A DNA stretch of 64,000 bases from an uncultured Bacteroidales bacterium (GCA_949297125.1 CASFRS010000013.1:126822-190821), one strand, 5' to 3'. Numbered from the stretch's first letter, positions 48,027-56,415 are shown. A program made the numbers and translations. Notes: generated by a model from the sequence alone, not told the origin.

Positions 48027-48067
48027 TTTGCTGTTTCGTTGAATCGCGTTTATAGCTTTCCCGTGTG

Positions 48068-48499
48068 TCAGGCCGAAAAGAGTGTTACCTTTTCTCCGTT
48101 GCCGCTGTCGTACACGTCTATGTGTACCCAGCCGACCCCCTTTTCAAGCCGTATCGGCCACGGCAGCAGGACCTGCGCCTTTATTATCTCGCCGCGCACC
48201 TCGTCGGCCGTCATGCCGGAGGCGTTGAAATCCACCCCCTTGCCGAGCACGTGTGCCGAAAGGTAAGGGGCGGTCTTTTCGCGGACTATCTGACAGCGGT
48301 TGCAGCGCAACCCGCGCTGGGAATACCCGCCCCCGTCCTTCCACGTGTTGATTATCATCGGTACGCCGAGTATCTTTTCACGCAACAGGTTCAGCGTTTC
48401 GATAAGGCTGTCGTCGATGAACATCCACGCCCTGTCGCCGAACTTTTCGTAAACATGCCGGCAGACCAGCTCTTCTATTTTGAAATATTTGCTCTTCAT
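48068..48499 (-). CDS. M15-type peptidoglycan peptidase (endolysin candidate)
   Basis: A 143-residue zinc peptidase of the M15/VanY-like group. The metal-binding pattern is visible: His83 and Asp90 in SAHVLGKGVDF, and His126 in WVHIDVY. There is no signal peptide, as expected for a phage endolysin released by a holin. A good SD (AAGGAGAGACAGG) precedes the ATG. It lies between a membrane-protein gene and the spanin candidate at the end of the phage block, a lysis-cassette order. Confidence 0.8.
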   Translation of the reverse strand: MKSKYFKIEELVCRHVYEKFGDRAWMFIDDSLIETLNLLREKILGVPMIINTWKDGGGYSQRGLRCNRCQIVREKTAPYLSAHVLGKGVDFNASGMTADEVRGEIIKAQVLLPWPIRLEKGVGWVHIDVYDSGNGEKVTLFSA

Positions 48500-48514
48500 C
48501 CTGTCTCTCCTTTC

Positions 48515-49117
48515 CTACTTGTATTCGGGCAATATGTACTGTATGTTCATCGCGGCCTCGTGCAGTATCTTGTGTGCCTCTTCCTCACTGCTTTTTATCG
48601 GGCGGGTGAACTCGCAGAAGATACTCCCCACCCAATCGTAGCGGTTGTCGTTGAGCCGCTTTATTACGGCCTGCTCGCATCCGCACGACGAGAGGATTGC
48701 CTTGGCGTATTTATCTTCTACCTGTGCGTCTATATCGGTTATGTACAGGAAGAGCCTCTTGCTCAGCATGGTTGCGAAGTTGGCCACTTCGGACATCCGC
48801 AGATTGTGTATCCTCTCCCTCATCCCCTCCACTCCTTTGCGCTTTACTTCGTAGAAGACCGACAGCATACAAGCATCGCCCAAGGGGTGGGGCTGCACTA
48901 TATACACCCTGTCGGCTTTCAGCCGGTACAGCACGTTCCACAACTCGCCGAACACCACGGCGGAGTTGTAGTTCCGCCGGATGTTCTTTTCCGTCTCTTC
49001 CTGTTTGAAGCGTTCTATCTTCAAGTCGGTCAGTTTGTTCTTCGTGTACTGGTTGTATGCGAACCACGCCGCCAGTATCGTCCCTATCGCACTTATTATC
49101 GCCGCTATGTATTCCAT
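48515..49117 (-). CDS. Membrane-anchored phage-block protein (holin position)
   Basis: A 200-residue protein with one N-terminal membrane helix (YIAAIISAIGTILAAWFAYNQ, about residues 3-23) followed by a long charged helical cytoplasmic domain. AAGGAG lies 8 nt before the ATG. It lies between the tail fibre gene and the endolysin, where holins are usually encoded, but one helix plus a large soluble domain is not a classical holin. Function is inferred from position only. Confidence 0.7.
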   Translation of the reverse strand: MEYIAAIISAIGTILAAWFAYNQYTKNKLTDLKIERFKQEETEKNIRRNYNSAVVFGELWNVLYRLKADRVYIVQPHPLGDACMLSVFYEVKRKGVEGMRERIHNLRMSEVANFATMLSKRLFLYITDIDAQVEDKYAKAILSSCGCEQAVIKRLNDNRYDWVGSIFCEFTRPIKSSEEEAHKILHEAAMNIQYILPEYK

Positions 49118-49140
49118 ATTGCCGTCTCCTTTTTTTGTTG

Positions 49141-52100
49141 TCAGTATTTGGGTATAAGGGTCATTGCCACCGTTTTTGCATCATGGTCTACCTCAAGCCA
49201 CAGTTCAAAGCAGGAGAGACCGCCAGAAGAAACCCCTCGGTTACCGTATACGTCCGAACTTACCTTTGTCGGAACAAGCGTTATATCCGACCCGCCGTTG
49301 ATAGAAAATTCGCTTATGGCAGATATTTTTGCACTGAAAGTGTACGATACGCCGTTTAAGATAATCGCAGACGAATCGCTCGGACCTTTCCAGCCGGGGT
49401 TTTTGAATATTATATTCTTCTTTAAAAGGACTATGCCACTGCTGCCTTGGGGAATTTTCCCTACTTTCCACTTTGACTTTGTATCCGTTTTAAAGCATAT
49501 GGTATCAAAGTCCGCGGTAAAATCAAGAGCATAGGTATCGCCCGTTCCGTAGCTTGCATCTGTTATGGTAAGCGTACCGTCTCTTTTACCGACCGGTTTA
49601 AGTTCTCCCCATGTTATGGTGTCTGCCCCCATGCCTGTACGCTGGTATATCTCCCCTTCTGTAATCTGCCCGTTTGTGCAGAGCGGTTGTACTATAAAGG
49701 TCTGCGTTACCTGCCGCCAACCTGCCAGTACCCCCATTGCCGATGCCGCTGCCGTGGCTGCATAGTTATTCACGACAACCATGGTAAAGGTGCTGTATGC
49801 CGACAGTATGCCGCTTTGGGATGCAACGCCGGAATATATCCCGTTATCGATTGCCGCGTTTATATCTGCATCCGTGCAGATTCCGCCGTTGCCGAGCATG
49901 GTTTGTGTTACGGCTTCGCGCCAGGCACTCCACGTATATGTGGTTTCTCCGTTCTTCTTGTCGCATATGGCATGGCGCAGATACTGCTTGTTCTCGCTTC
50001 CGATACGATTTGCAAGGGTAAGGTTCTGCCCGACAATAGACCTTTCGCTGCTGTCGCTAAAGGTTATCGGTTTCGATGCCGATACAAGCAGCGTAAAGGC
50101 CACGTTTACCGTCTCGCCCGTGTTGGTAATCGGCAAATTGGATGTATGATTATTAGTTCCCTTTACAAAGTAGATGCCCTCTTCTGTAAAATCGTTAAGG
50201 TCTTTAGAATAATAAGTCATATTATCCCAATCCCATGGATAACGTATAAAATTCGTCCACTCTTTGTTTCCTAACGCCTCGGTTGTATATCCCCTGCGAT
50301 ATGCCACACCTTGTTCACCAAATCTGATTTGTACATATGTGCTGCTTGACGTTGTCGCGCTTATATACATGGTGGCTCCGTAACCGGATTTTACCACATA
50401 TATGCCAGACGTATTGTTATAGTTGAGATTATTCAAATAGCTTTCATTCTCGATAATTTGTATGGGTTTATTCAACAACTCGTTGTAATCCGAAACGCCG
50501 AAATCGAGAGTCTGCCATTCGTTCCATGACGAGGAGCTTCCCGTGTATGACCCGGTTCGGCTTTTTATCGTCCCGTCCTGCAAAAGGTATTGCATAAGAC
50601 CGCCGTTGCCTGCTGTGGAGAAGGACAACAGACCTTGTGTCAGTCCGCCGTCTGTTACTATGTAAACTCCGTTTTGATAGGACTGGCACAGACTGTCGGC
50701 TGCATCGAACGATATACTCCCTTGCAACGGCTTGTTCGACAGACTTTCGTAGTTCCCCGATGTAGCGACGGAACTAAGCGAGGGGCGATTTTTAAGGTCA
50801 TTGTAACTTCCTGATGTTGCAACTGCAGCCAAAGAGGGGCGGCCTTTAAGGTCGTTGTAGCTGCCCGATGTTGCAACCGCGGCCAATCCGTTGGAAAGGT
50901 CTGCCAATACAGTCCACTCACCCCAGCCGTCCGCATCGCGGGTGCGGTATTTCAAAACATTTTCCAAGTACAATGTCTGCCGCTGGGCGTTGTTCCCAGT
51001 ATTCTCGAATATCAGCATACCTCTTTTCGAGCCGTCTTTTACAATAAACGTCCCGGATGCAGAAACATTCCCGAGAGTATCTATCGTTTCAAGTTCTATA
51101 TCCGATATGGACGGCAGAGCTGCGGCAATAGTCGTTTCAAGAGTGTCTAACGCTTCCTTATACTCTTGCGTGAAATTCTCCTGCGTCAGCAAGCCCACCT
51201 TGCGCCACTTGTATTGGCCGTCCGCTGAATCCTTGTACGATGTGTACACACCGCGCGGGTATGGAGTATCGGCAGGGTTGAGGCATATAAAGGTTTTGCT
51301 CTCATTGTCGGCAGACGCCGTAGGCAGATTCCATACAACCTCCGCCTTTGACGTGTCGCCGCCCCAGGTGTACCAGCCTCCGCCCCTTACTGCGAGAGGC
51401 GTACCGGCATTATATGTCGCATTTCCTATTGTAGTTGTCTTTAAAGGGATAACAACAGTACCCTCGGGCAAAGATGTGCCTCCGCTCCCAGTTATGCCGT
51501 CCGGAGCTATTATATACCCGTTAAGGCTTTCCCACCGGTAACTCCCGTTATAAGCCTTGCAGATATATTTGTTGCCTGTATAAAAAGTTCCCCCGCTGTC
51601 TGCACCTCCAGCATACAGGTATATCTTACCCGCGTTGTCGGCAGATGCCGTAGGCATGGTTGCCGTGAACCTTTCCACGCTGTTTCCCGGAATACCGCTG
51701 TCCGTAAGGCTGCCTCCCGAATCGAGCCCGGCAAGGTTTCCTGCTACGGCTCCGCCCGCCTTGTCTGCCTTGCCGCTTTCCAAACTGTCTATTTCTTCGG
51801 ATAGCCGCGTCTCCTGCTCGTAAAGCAACCCGGCAAGGGTCTCGGTATCGGTTATCCCCGACAGAAAACTTTCAAGTTCTTTCCATTTGTTTATTGCCGT
51901 ATCGGTGGCATCCGCCGATGTCAGGAAATCATCCAACCGGGATACGGCACTGTTCCACGCGCTTTTCTCCGCCTGCGTTACGGCGTATCTCTTAGGGTCG
52001 CTTTCCCAAACCCATTTCTCCTGTGCCGCATCCCACTTCCAGTGCAACAGGTAACCGGCATTGTGCGGATAGAGCGTGGCCTGCGTCCACCCCTGTATCA

Positions 52101-52923
52101 AGAGCCCTCTTATGTCTGAGCCACTTACATGCCATATACCCGCCCCGCCGGCATCGTGCAGCCTGTACTCCTGCTGCCGGGCCTCGTCGGTGTATAACGC
52201 AGTACTGTCGGACGAAAGATACAGCGTCCCTTTCAAAAGTTGCGGGGACAAGGCCGTTATGGCGGCCTCACGGGCAACGGTCTCCGATGCAATAGCCTCT
52301 GCATTGGCAGCTTCGGCCGCCTCGGCTCGCGACCGCTCTGCGGAAACGGCGGCCTCACGGGCGACGGTCTCCGATGCAATAGCCTCTGCATTGGCAGCTT
52401 CGGCCGCCTTTGCCCTCGTTATTTCGGCCTGTAAGGCTGCATCCTTGGCATAGAGCGACAAATCGACATTCATCGGCACTACGCTCGTCTCCCAGTAGTC
52501 GCCGTTCCAATACAGTATGATTATGGAGGTTTTCCTGACCTCTACGCTGACGGATACGTTGCCGTTTTTGAAGTGCGTAAACGTTATGTTCCGCGGCGAC
52601 GCAGCCTCGTCATTGTCGCAATCGGCATTTTCCGCCACATAAAAATACGCCTCCTTTATCCCTACCTCCGGCGACGGCACACAGTCTGCCGGAGAATTGC
52701 CGGTCTTGTCCGTCAACATACGCTGAAGCCCGGTATCTACCCGGTTCGTATCTATCCAAACCCTGTTCACGGTGTCCCACATCCACACCGATAGGGTTTC
52801 GCCGTTGAGGAACCAGTCGCCTGCACACCCTTCCGGGTTTACGGACAACACCGGCGCAGTACCGTAGTAAAACCCCAAAAACCTTCCTTTGGCGGGGTAA
52901 TGATTGTGTCTCATATATAACAT
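49141..52923 (-). CDS. Phage tail fibre with pyocin-knob modules
   Basis: A protein of about 1,260 residues. The N-terminus (HYPAKGRFLGFYYGTAPVLS) looks like the particle-attachment part, followed by an Ala/Glu-rich coiled-coil with two near-identical 29-residue repeats. The middle and C-terminal parts carry at least four knob-like beta modules (GTFIVKDG, GVYIVTDG, GIYVVKSG and GIYFVKG openings) joined by three 18-residue linkers of the type AVATSGSYNDLKGRPSL. Such modules bind cell-surface polysaccharide. ATG 52923 is chosen in the AACAGATG context; 52914 is nearly as likely. Longest gene of the phage block. Confidence 0.85.
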   Translation of the reverse strand: MLYMRHNHYPAKGRFLGFYYGTAPVLSVNPEGCAGDWFLNGETLSVWMWDTVNRVWIDTNRVDTGLQRMLTDKTGNSPADCVPSPEVGIKEAYFYVAENADCDNDEAASPRNITFTHFKNGNVSVSVEVRKTSIIILYWNGDYWETSVVPMNVDLSLYAKDAALQAEITRAKAAEAANAEAIASETVAREAAVSAERSRAEAAEAANAEAIASETVAREAAITALSPQLLKGTLYLSSDSTALYTDEARQQEYRLHDAGGAGIWHVSGSDIRGLLIQGWTQATLYPHNAGYLLHWKWDAAQEKWVWESDPKRYAVTQAEKSAWNSAVSRLDDFLTSADATDTAINKWKELESFLSGITDTETLAGLLYEQETRLSEEIDSLESGKADKAGGAVAGNLAGLDSGGSLTDSGIPGNSVERFTATMPTASADNAGKIYLYAGGADSGGTFYTGNKYICKAYNGSYRWESLNGYIIAPDGITGSGGTSLPEGTVVIPLKTTTIGNATYNAGTPLAVRGGGWYTWGGDTSKAEVVWNLPTASADNESKTFICLNPADTPYPRGVYTSYKDSADGQYKWRKVGLLTQENFTQEYKEALDTLETTIAAALPSISDIELETIDTLGNVSASGTFIVKDGSKRGMLIFENTGNNAQRQTLYLENVLKYRTRDADGWGEWTVLADLSNGLAAVATSGSYNDLKGRPSLAAVATSGSYNDLKNRPSLSSVATSGNYESLSNKPLQGSISFDAADSLCQSYQNGVYIVTDGGLTQGLLSFSTAGNGGLMQYLLQDGTIKSRTGSYTGSSSSWNEWQTLDFGVSDYNELLNKPIQIIENESYLNNLNYNNTSGIYVVKSGYGATMYISATTSSSTYVQIRFGEQGVAYRRGYTTEALGNKEWTNFIRYPWDWDNMTYYSKDLNDFTEEGIYFVKGTNNHTSNLPITNTGETVNVAFTLLVSASKPITFSDSSERSIVGQNLTLANRIGSENKQYLRHAICDKKNGETTYTWSAWREAVTQTMLGNGGICTDADINAAIDNGIYSGVASQSGILSAYSTFTMVVVNNYAATAAASAMGVLAGWRQVTQTFIVQPLCTNGQITEGEIYQRTGMGADTITWGELKPVGKRDGTLTITDASYGTGDTYALDFTADFDTICFKTDTKSKWKVGKIPQGSSGIVLLKKNIIFKNPGWKGPSDSSAIILNGVSYTFSAKISAISEFSINGGSDITLVPTKVSSDVYGNRGVSSGGLSCFELWLEVDHDAKTVAMTLIPKY
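50727..50888 (-). repeat. Three 54-bp tandem repeats in tail fibre gene
   Basis: Three in-frame copies of an 18-residue unit (AVATSGSYNDLKGRPSL, AVATSGSYNDLKNRPSL and a diverged third copy). They connect knob modules. Copy number could vary between strains. Confidence 0.75.
52261..52409 (-). repeat. 87-bp-period repeat in tail fibre coiled coil
   Basis: Segments 52261-52322 and 52348-52409 (62 bp each) are identical except for one base, with an 87-bp offset, so the unit is 29 residues. It encodes AEAANAEAIASETVAREAA-type heptads. Near identity at the DNA level implies a recent duplication or ongoing exchange. Confidence 0.85.
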
Positions 52924-52942
52924 CTGTTTTTTCGTTAATAAT

Positions 52943-53572
52943 TTATTGTACAACTACCCGCCGGTTCATTACGGAAGCGCGTTCATGCTCTCCCGTTATT
53001 TCGTATACCAGCGCCGCCGCACAATATGTAACCGACGGGAGCAGAACTTCATTTATTTCGACAGGGCCGGAAAAATCGGGCAACCTGACGTAAAGAGCCT
53101 CTTCTATTTTATGGTTGCGCACTTCGGGCGGCAACGAATAGTAGCGCAGTACCCTGTTCCCCGCACTGCCGTGCGTGATTACCGCAACGGGTTTCGATAC
53201 GCCGCCCATGGAATATATATTGTTCTGCAACTCCGCAGCCGGATGGTTTTCATCTATAAACCGCGAAACCGGACGCTCCCAGCCTTGCATGCGGAACAAC
53301 GTCATTTTCAACAGGTCGGATGGAAGCAGCACTTCGCCGCTGCCGTTCTGAAAACGTTTAAGCACCGCCCCGGGACGCATATCCGTTTGTTCGAGCAAAT
53401 AGGAGGGTGCTGCCATAAAGACTTTTACGACAGCCTCCGGAATCTTCTCCCTTATATAAAAATCTATTCCAACCGAGTCGACTTCGGGTAAAGTGGCGGA
53501 GCCGCAAGCCGGGCTGCTCTCCTCCATGTTTATCTTTACCAGTTCTGCAAGTGTATCCAAACTGTATTTCAT
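52943..53572 (-). CDS. Phage-block structural protein, possible head-tail adaptor
   Basis: A 209-residue protein with no signal peptide, beginning MKYSLDTLAELVKINMEES. The C-terminal part (LLPSVTYCAAALVYEITGEHERASVMNRR) is helical. In similar phage blocks the slot between capsid and tail fibre is held by head-completion or adaptor proteins; that is the only basis for this call. The stop lies 20 bp before the chosen tail fibre start. SD GGAG precedes the ATG. Confidence 0.65.
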   Translation of the reverse strand: MKYSLDTLAELVKINMEESSPACGSATLPEVDSVGIDFYIREKIPEAVVKVFMAAPSYLLEQTDMRPGAVLKRFQNGSGEVLLPSDLLKMTLFRMQGWERPVSRFIDENHPAAELQNNIYSMGGVSKPVAVITHGSAGNRVLRYYSLPPEVRNHKIEEALYVRLPDFSGPVEINEVLLPSVTYCAAALVYEITGEHERASVMNRRVVVQ

Positions 53573-53583
53573 ATCCAGACTCC

Positions 53584-53979
53584 TTATTCTGCCACGTTAG
53601 GAAAACTCAACCCGCACGATTGCGCGGCTTTTTTTATTTTTCCGGGGGTGGAAAGCTGCCGCAGCGGTATGCCGTAAGGTTCTGCTTTCAGCAGTTCTTT
53701 TGCCTGCTGCCATGTAGTTACGTTTTTTATTTCGGTATATACCGCCTGCTCGGGTTCGCCTTTATTTTCGGATTCATCCGACAATGAGAATTTGCTGCCG
53801 AACCCCCTGTCGTTCTCCAATGCTGCCTGCAAGAGCGCGTCGGAAGTAGTGAAGAATCCTTCTTTGTTGTCGCCCGACACGAATTTTACTCTCGCAGCCT
53901 TGCCGTTTATCAGGACATAAGTATTGAGGTTTCCCCTCGTAGTCCTGTATTTTTTCACTTTTCCGGTTTTATCTTCCAT
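53584..53979 (-). CDS. Small phage-block protein of unknown function
   Basis: A 131-residue protein: a basic beta-rich N-terminal half (KKYRTTRGNLNTYVLINGKAA; FFTTSDALLQAAL) and a C-terminal region (AKELLKAEPYGIPLRQLSTPGKIKKAAQSCGLSF) that resembles a small helical DNA- or protein-binding domain. It follows the capsid gene after a GC-rich hairpin. Possibly a head-decoration or completion protein by position; not recognised by sequence. Confidence 0.65.
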   Translation of the reverse strand: MEDKTGKVKKYRTTRGNLNTYVLINGKAARVKFVSGDNKEGFFTTSDALLQAALENDRGFGSKFSLSDESENKGEPEQAVYTEIKNVTTWQQAKELLKAEPYGIPLRQLSTPGKIKKAAQSCGLSFPNVAE

Positions 53980-53994
53980 ATCATGCTACATTAT

Positions 53995-54033
53995 CATAAA
54001 ATAATAAGGGCGGCAGCGGCGCCGCTGCCGCCC
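53995..54033 (-). terminator. Terminator-like palindrome after capsid gene
   Basis: A perfect 26-bp GC-rich palindrome (54008-54033) followed on the minus strand by TTATTATTTTATG. It lies 28 bp past the capsid stop and within the phage transcription unit, so it may act as a partial terminator that keeps capsid mRNA in excess, or protect its 3' end. Confidence 0.65.
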
Positions 54034-54061
54034 GAAGTGTTCCCTGTAAGACTGCCGCGCG

Positions 54062-55447
54062 CTACTGCTTGGGAACTATACGCATGTGCGCCGCCGGATA
54101 TCGGAGCGTAAGGCAGCTCGCTTCGGTCATTACAACCGCATCGGTATTACGGATACCTGCACTCTTCAAATCGAGTTTCTGGTGTCCGAACGGGACATGC
54201 GCCCACCTTGTTACGAACTCGGGGTCGAATACGAACCCGTAATCGCTCATGCCGCAATCATCGAATACCTCCGAGTAGAGGACATAGAATTTCCCGAACT
54301 TCGAGCGTATCTCGGAGAAATCTATACCCCATTTTACATACTCGTCATCGGCCGCAATAACCTTCGTTACTTCCAGCTTATTTATGCGCCCGATAAAATC
54401 GCTGCCGCCTATGAGCACCTTGCGTTTGTTCCCTCCGTTTCCGGTAAATGCCTCTTTCATTATATCGATAAGGTCATCCTGCGTGAGCTCTTTTGCCGGA
54501 TCGAACTCGTACTCCTTGCCTGCCTGCCACCAGATTCCGCCGGTCAGCAACACGTTCTCCTTCTTGCGCGAGTCGTACAGCGTACGCTTTACTCCGAACA
54601 TGAACGTCTTTTCCATACCAAGGCGCATATCGTATATGGCAGCCTCCTCCGAGTCGGAAAAATCCCACTGCACCTCTTTGGCGGCAATTTTCTGGAACGT
54701 AGACTGCTCTACCTGTATCTTGAATATCTGGCAGTTGTTCTGTTCCTTAACCGGCAATGCCTCGAACTGCGCCGTCTGGACATCCAGTTCGGTTGCCGCA
54801 CGCCCCATTCTGATAAGCGTTGCAGAACCCGGTATGGAGGGGACGCAGTTTTCTACGCTCCCTATCTTCTTCCCGTTTATTGCATACACGTTAAGGGTTC
54901 CGTTCTCTTCCTTGCTCGTAATGTAGAGGACAAGGTCGGACTTGGACCGGGTGGTCCCGTCGGGTTCGTACCCTTTTATACCCTGGACAAGGATGGTTTC
55001 GGATACCTCGAAAATATCGTTGTTGGAGGTATCGAGAGTCGCCTTCTGCGCCGCCGTGGTTGCATTGCCCGATTCGGGCTCGGTATAGGCCTTGCTCATG
55101 GTGGCTTTTGTCGGCTTTATATCTACCGAATAGTAATCGACCACCATAGAGTTTGCTTTTCTCGCCCCGGCCCAGCGCGACAACTGGTCTATGGGTGTGG
55201 ACATGGGGCGTATTTTGGTTATTCTGTCGTCAATCTCGTTCTTGATCAGGCCGTCGCTCTCGCGTAAAGCCAAATCGCGCGTAAGGGGTTCGCCCGATAT
55301 AATCTTGCCTCCGCCGGCCGCAGGTATTACGGCAGCCATTGCGCACGAGGCTTCGCATGAGACGAAACTCAACAATATGGCGATGACAACCAGCGACAAT
55401 ATTATCAAAACGGGATTCTCCTTTATATACTTTACAATTCCATTCAT
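54062..55447 (-). CDS. Phage major capsid protein with N-terminal membrane segment
   Basis: A 461-residue capsid protein that I place with HK97-fold coats of the SU10/DUF5309 type. The C-terminal two-thirds has MRLGMEKTFMFGVKRTLYD, LIGGSDFIGRINKLE, SKFGKFYVLYSEVFDDCGM, a RWAHVPFGHQ loop and the final LTLRYPAAHMRIV. The first 36 residues are odd: MNGIVKYIKENPVL then a strongly hydrophobic helix, followed by Ala/Gly-rich sequence. An internal Met37 start (55339) is possible but has no SD. The gene is complete, 71 bp downstream of the scaffold gene. Confidence 0.75.
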   Translation of the reverse strand: MNGIVKYIKENPVLIILSLVVIAILLSFVSCEASCAMAAVIPAAGGGKIISGEPLTRDLALRESDGLIKNEIDDRITKIRPMSTPIDQLSRWAGARKANSMVVDYYSVDIKPTKATMSKAYTEPESGNATTAAQKATLDTSNNDIFEVSETILVQGIKGYEPDGTTRSKSDLVLYITSKEENGTLNVYAINGKKIGSVENCVPSIPGSATLIRMGRAATELDVQTAQFEALPVKEQNNCQIFKIQVEQSTFQKIAAKEVQWDFSDSEEAAIYDMRLGMEKTFMFGVKRTLYDSRKKENVLLTGGIWWQAGKEYEFDPAKELTQDDLIDIMKEAFTGNGGNKRKVLIGGSDFIGRINKLEVTKVIAADDEYVKWGIDFSEIRSKFGKFYVLYSEVFDDCGMSDYGFVFDPEFVTRWAHVPFGHQKLDLKSAGIRNTDAVVMTEASCLTLRYPAAHMRIVPKQ

Positions 55448-55518
55448 AACTCTGACTTGTTTTTATTGTTTGCTAATCTGTTTTTGCTGATGTGAATTTT
55501 GTCGGGACAGATGCGCCA

Positions 55519-56310
55519 TTACATGTCCCAAACGCTTTTACGCCGGCGCAGGCCGAATATCGGCGTCAGGTTGGACGTATCCGACCCGCCTCGCGAGGCA
55601 GCCCCTTTCAATCCGGGGACATTGTCGCCTTCGTCCTTCTCCCTGTCGAACATTATCCTCATGTTGCGCCCCTTAACCTCGCCGGCTTCCTGTGCGGAGT
55701 CAATATCTTCATCGTAGTTGATTCCTTTATACAGCGTATCGAGAAGCTCGTACGTAAATTCGCTCATGAATACCTGCTCGCATATACGGCAAACCTTGCT
55801 CAGGAAGATTTCAAAATCCCCTTCGCTCATACCCTTGCTCTCCTTGAAACGCTCGATGGCCGTTTCGCTGCGTTTCCAGTTTTCATTTATCTCTTTTTCC
55901 GTTTCGCGCACCCTGTTCATGCGGGCAAGATATTCATCGTTCTCCTTGCGTATTTCCGCCATGCGCCTTTCGTCTCCGGCACATTCGAGCATATCTTTCC
56001 CGAAATAGCGGACACATGCGATAAGGGGGTCTTCTCCCTCGACCACATCCGATATGAAGCCGCCCATTTTAGGGTTCGACATAAACAGCGAAGCCAAAGA
56101 ACTCTGGTCCTTGCGCAGTTTGTCGTACTTTTCGTCCAGTTTGGCATCGTACTCTGCCAGGATATCGAACAGTTCCTCGTCCGTATCGAAAGACCTCTCG
56201 GGAAATAGCCTGGTCAGCCTCTTGATGACAATCTGACGCGAAGGCAACCCGTAACGCTTGTTTTCATTCTCATAATACCCTTTCATAAATAAAGATTTTA
56301 AATTAGACAT
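55519..56310 (-). CDS. Phage scaffolding-type protein
   Basis: A 263-residue, charged, mainly alpha-helical protein (coiled-coil stretches such as [16 protein letters not shown] and [16 protein letters not shown]) ending in a basic [10 protein letters not shown] tail. Immediate position upstream of the capsid gene, helical content and basic C-terminus fit a scaffolding protein, which shapes the procapsid and binds coat through its C-terminus in P22-like phages. The ATG at 56310 (MSNLKSLF) is chosen; the longer frame runs through the promoter region. First gene of the eight-gene block. Confidence 0.7.
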   Translation of the reverse strand: MSNLKSLFMKGYYENENKRYGLPSRQIVIKRLTRLFPERSFDTDEELFDILAEYDAKLDEKYDKLRKDQSSLASLFMSNPKMGGFISDVVEGEDPLIACVRYFGKDMLECAGDERRMAEIRKENDEYLARMNRVRETEKEINENWKRSETAIERFKESKGMSEGDFEIFLSKVCRICEQVFMSEFTYELLDTLYKGINYDEDIDSAQEAGEVKGRNMRIMFDREKDEGDNVPGLKGAASRGGSDTSNLTPIFGLRRRKSVWDM

Positions 56311-56340
56311 ATTGCCATACCGTATGGTGTTTCTACTCCG

Positions 56341-56383
56341 CAAAGAAAATACGGCAGAAAGGGGGCGGCGTGTTATATTTATA
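56341..56383 (-). promoter_or_regulatory. Putative phage-type promoter, scaffold/capsid block
   Basis: Leftward TATAAATATAA (56373-56383), 35 bp start to start, then TTTCTTTG (56341-56348), which ends 30 nt before the scaffold ATG. No -33 TTG. Preceding the TATAAAT box is CTCTTTT, also present at the terminase copy, giving a 14-bp identity between the two loci. Confidence 0.5.
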
Positions 56384-56415
56384 AAAAGAGTAGGACGGAT
56401 AAGAAATATATTTAC

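Noticed and set aside
48065-49534. 489-residue plus-strand ORF across the lysis genes
   Set aside because: Shadow frame; the minus-strand genes have SD sequences, signal or membrane segments and metal-binding motifs.
7632-56310. An ordinary integrated prophage
   Set aside because: No integrase, att repeats, repressor or replication genes are seen, and more than 30 kb of conserved host operons lie between the phage genes.
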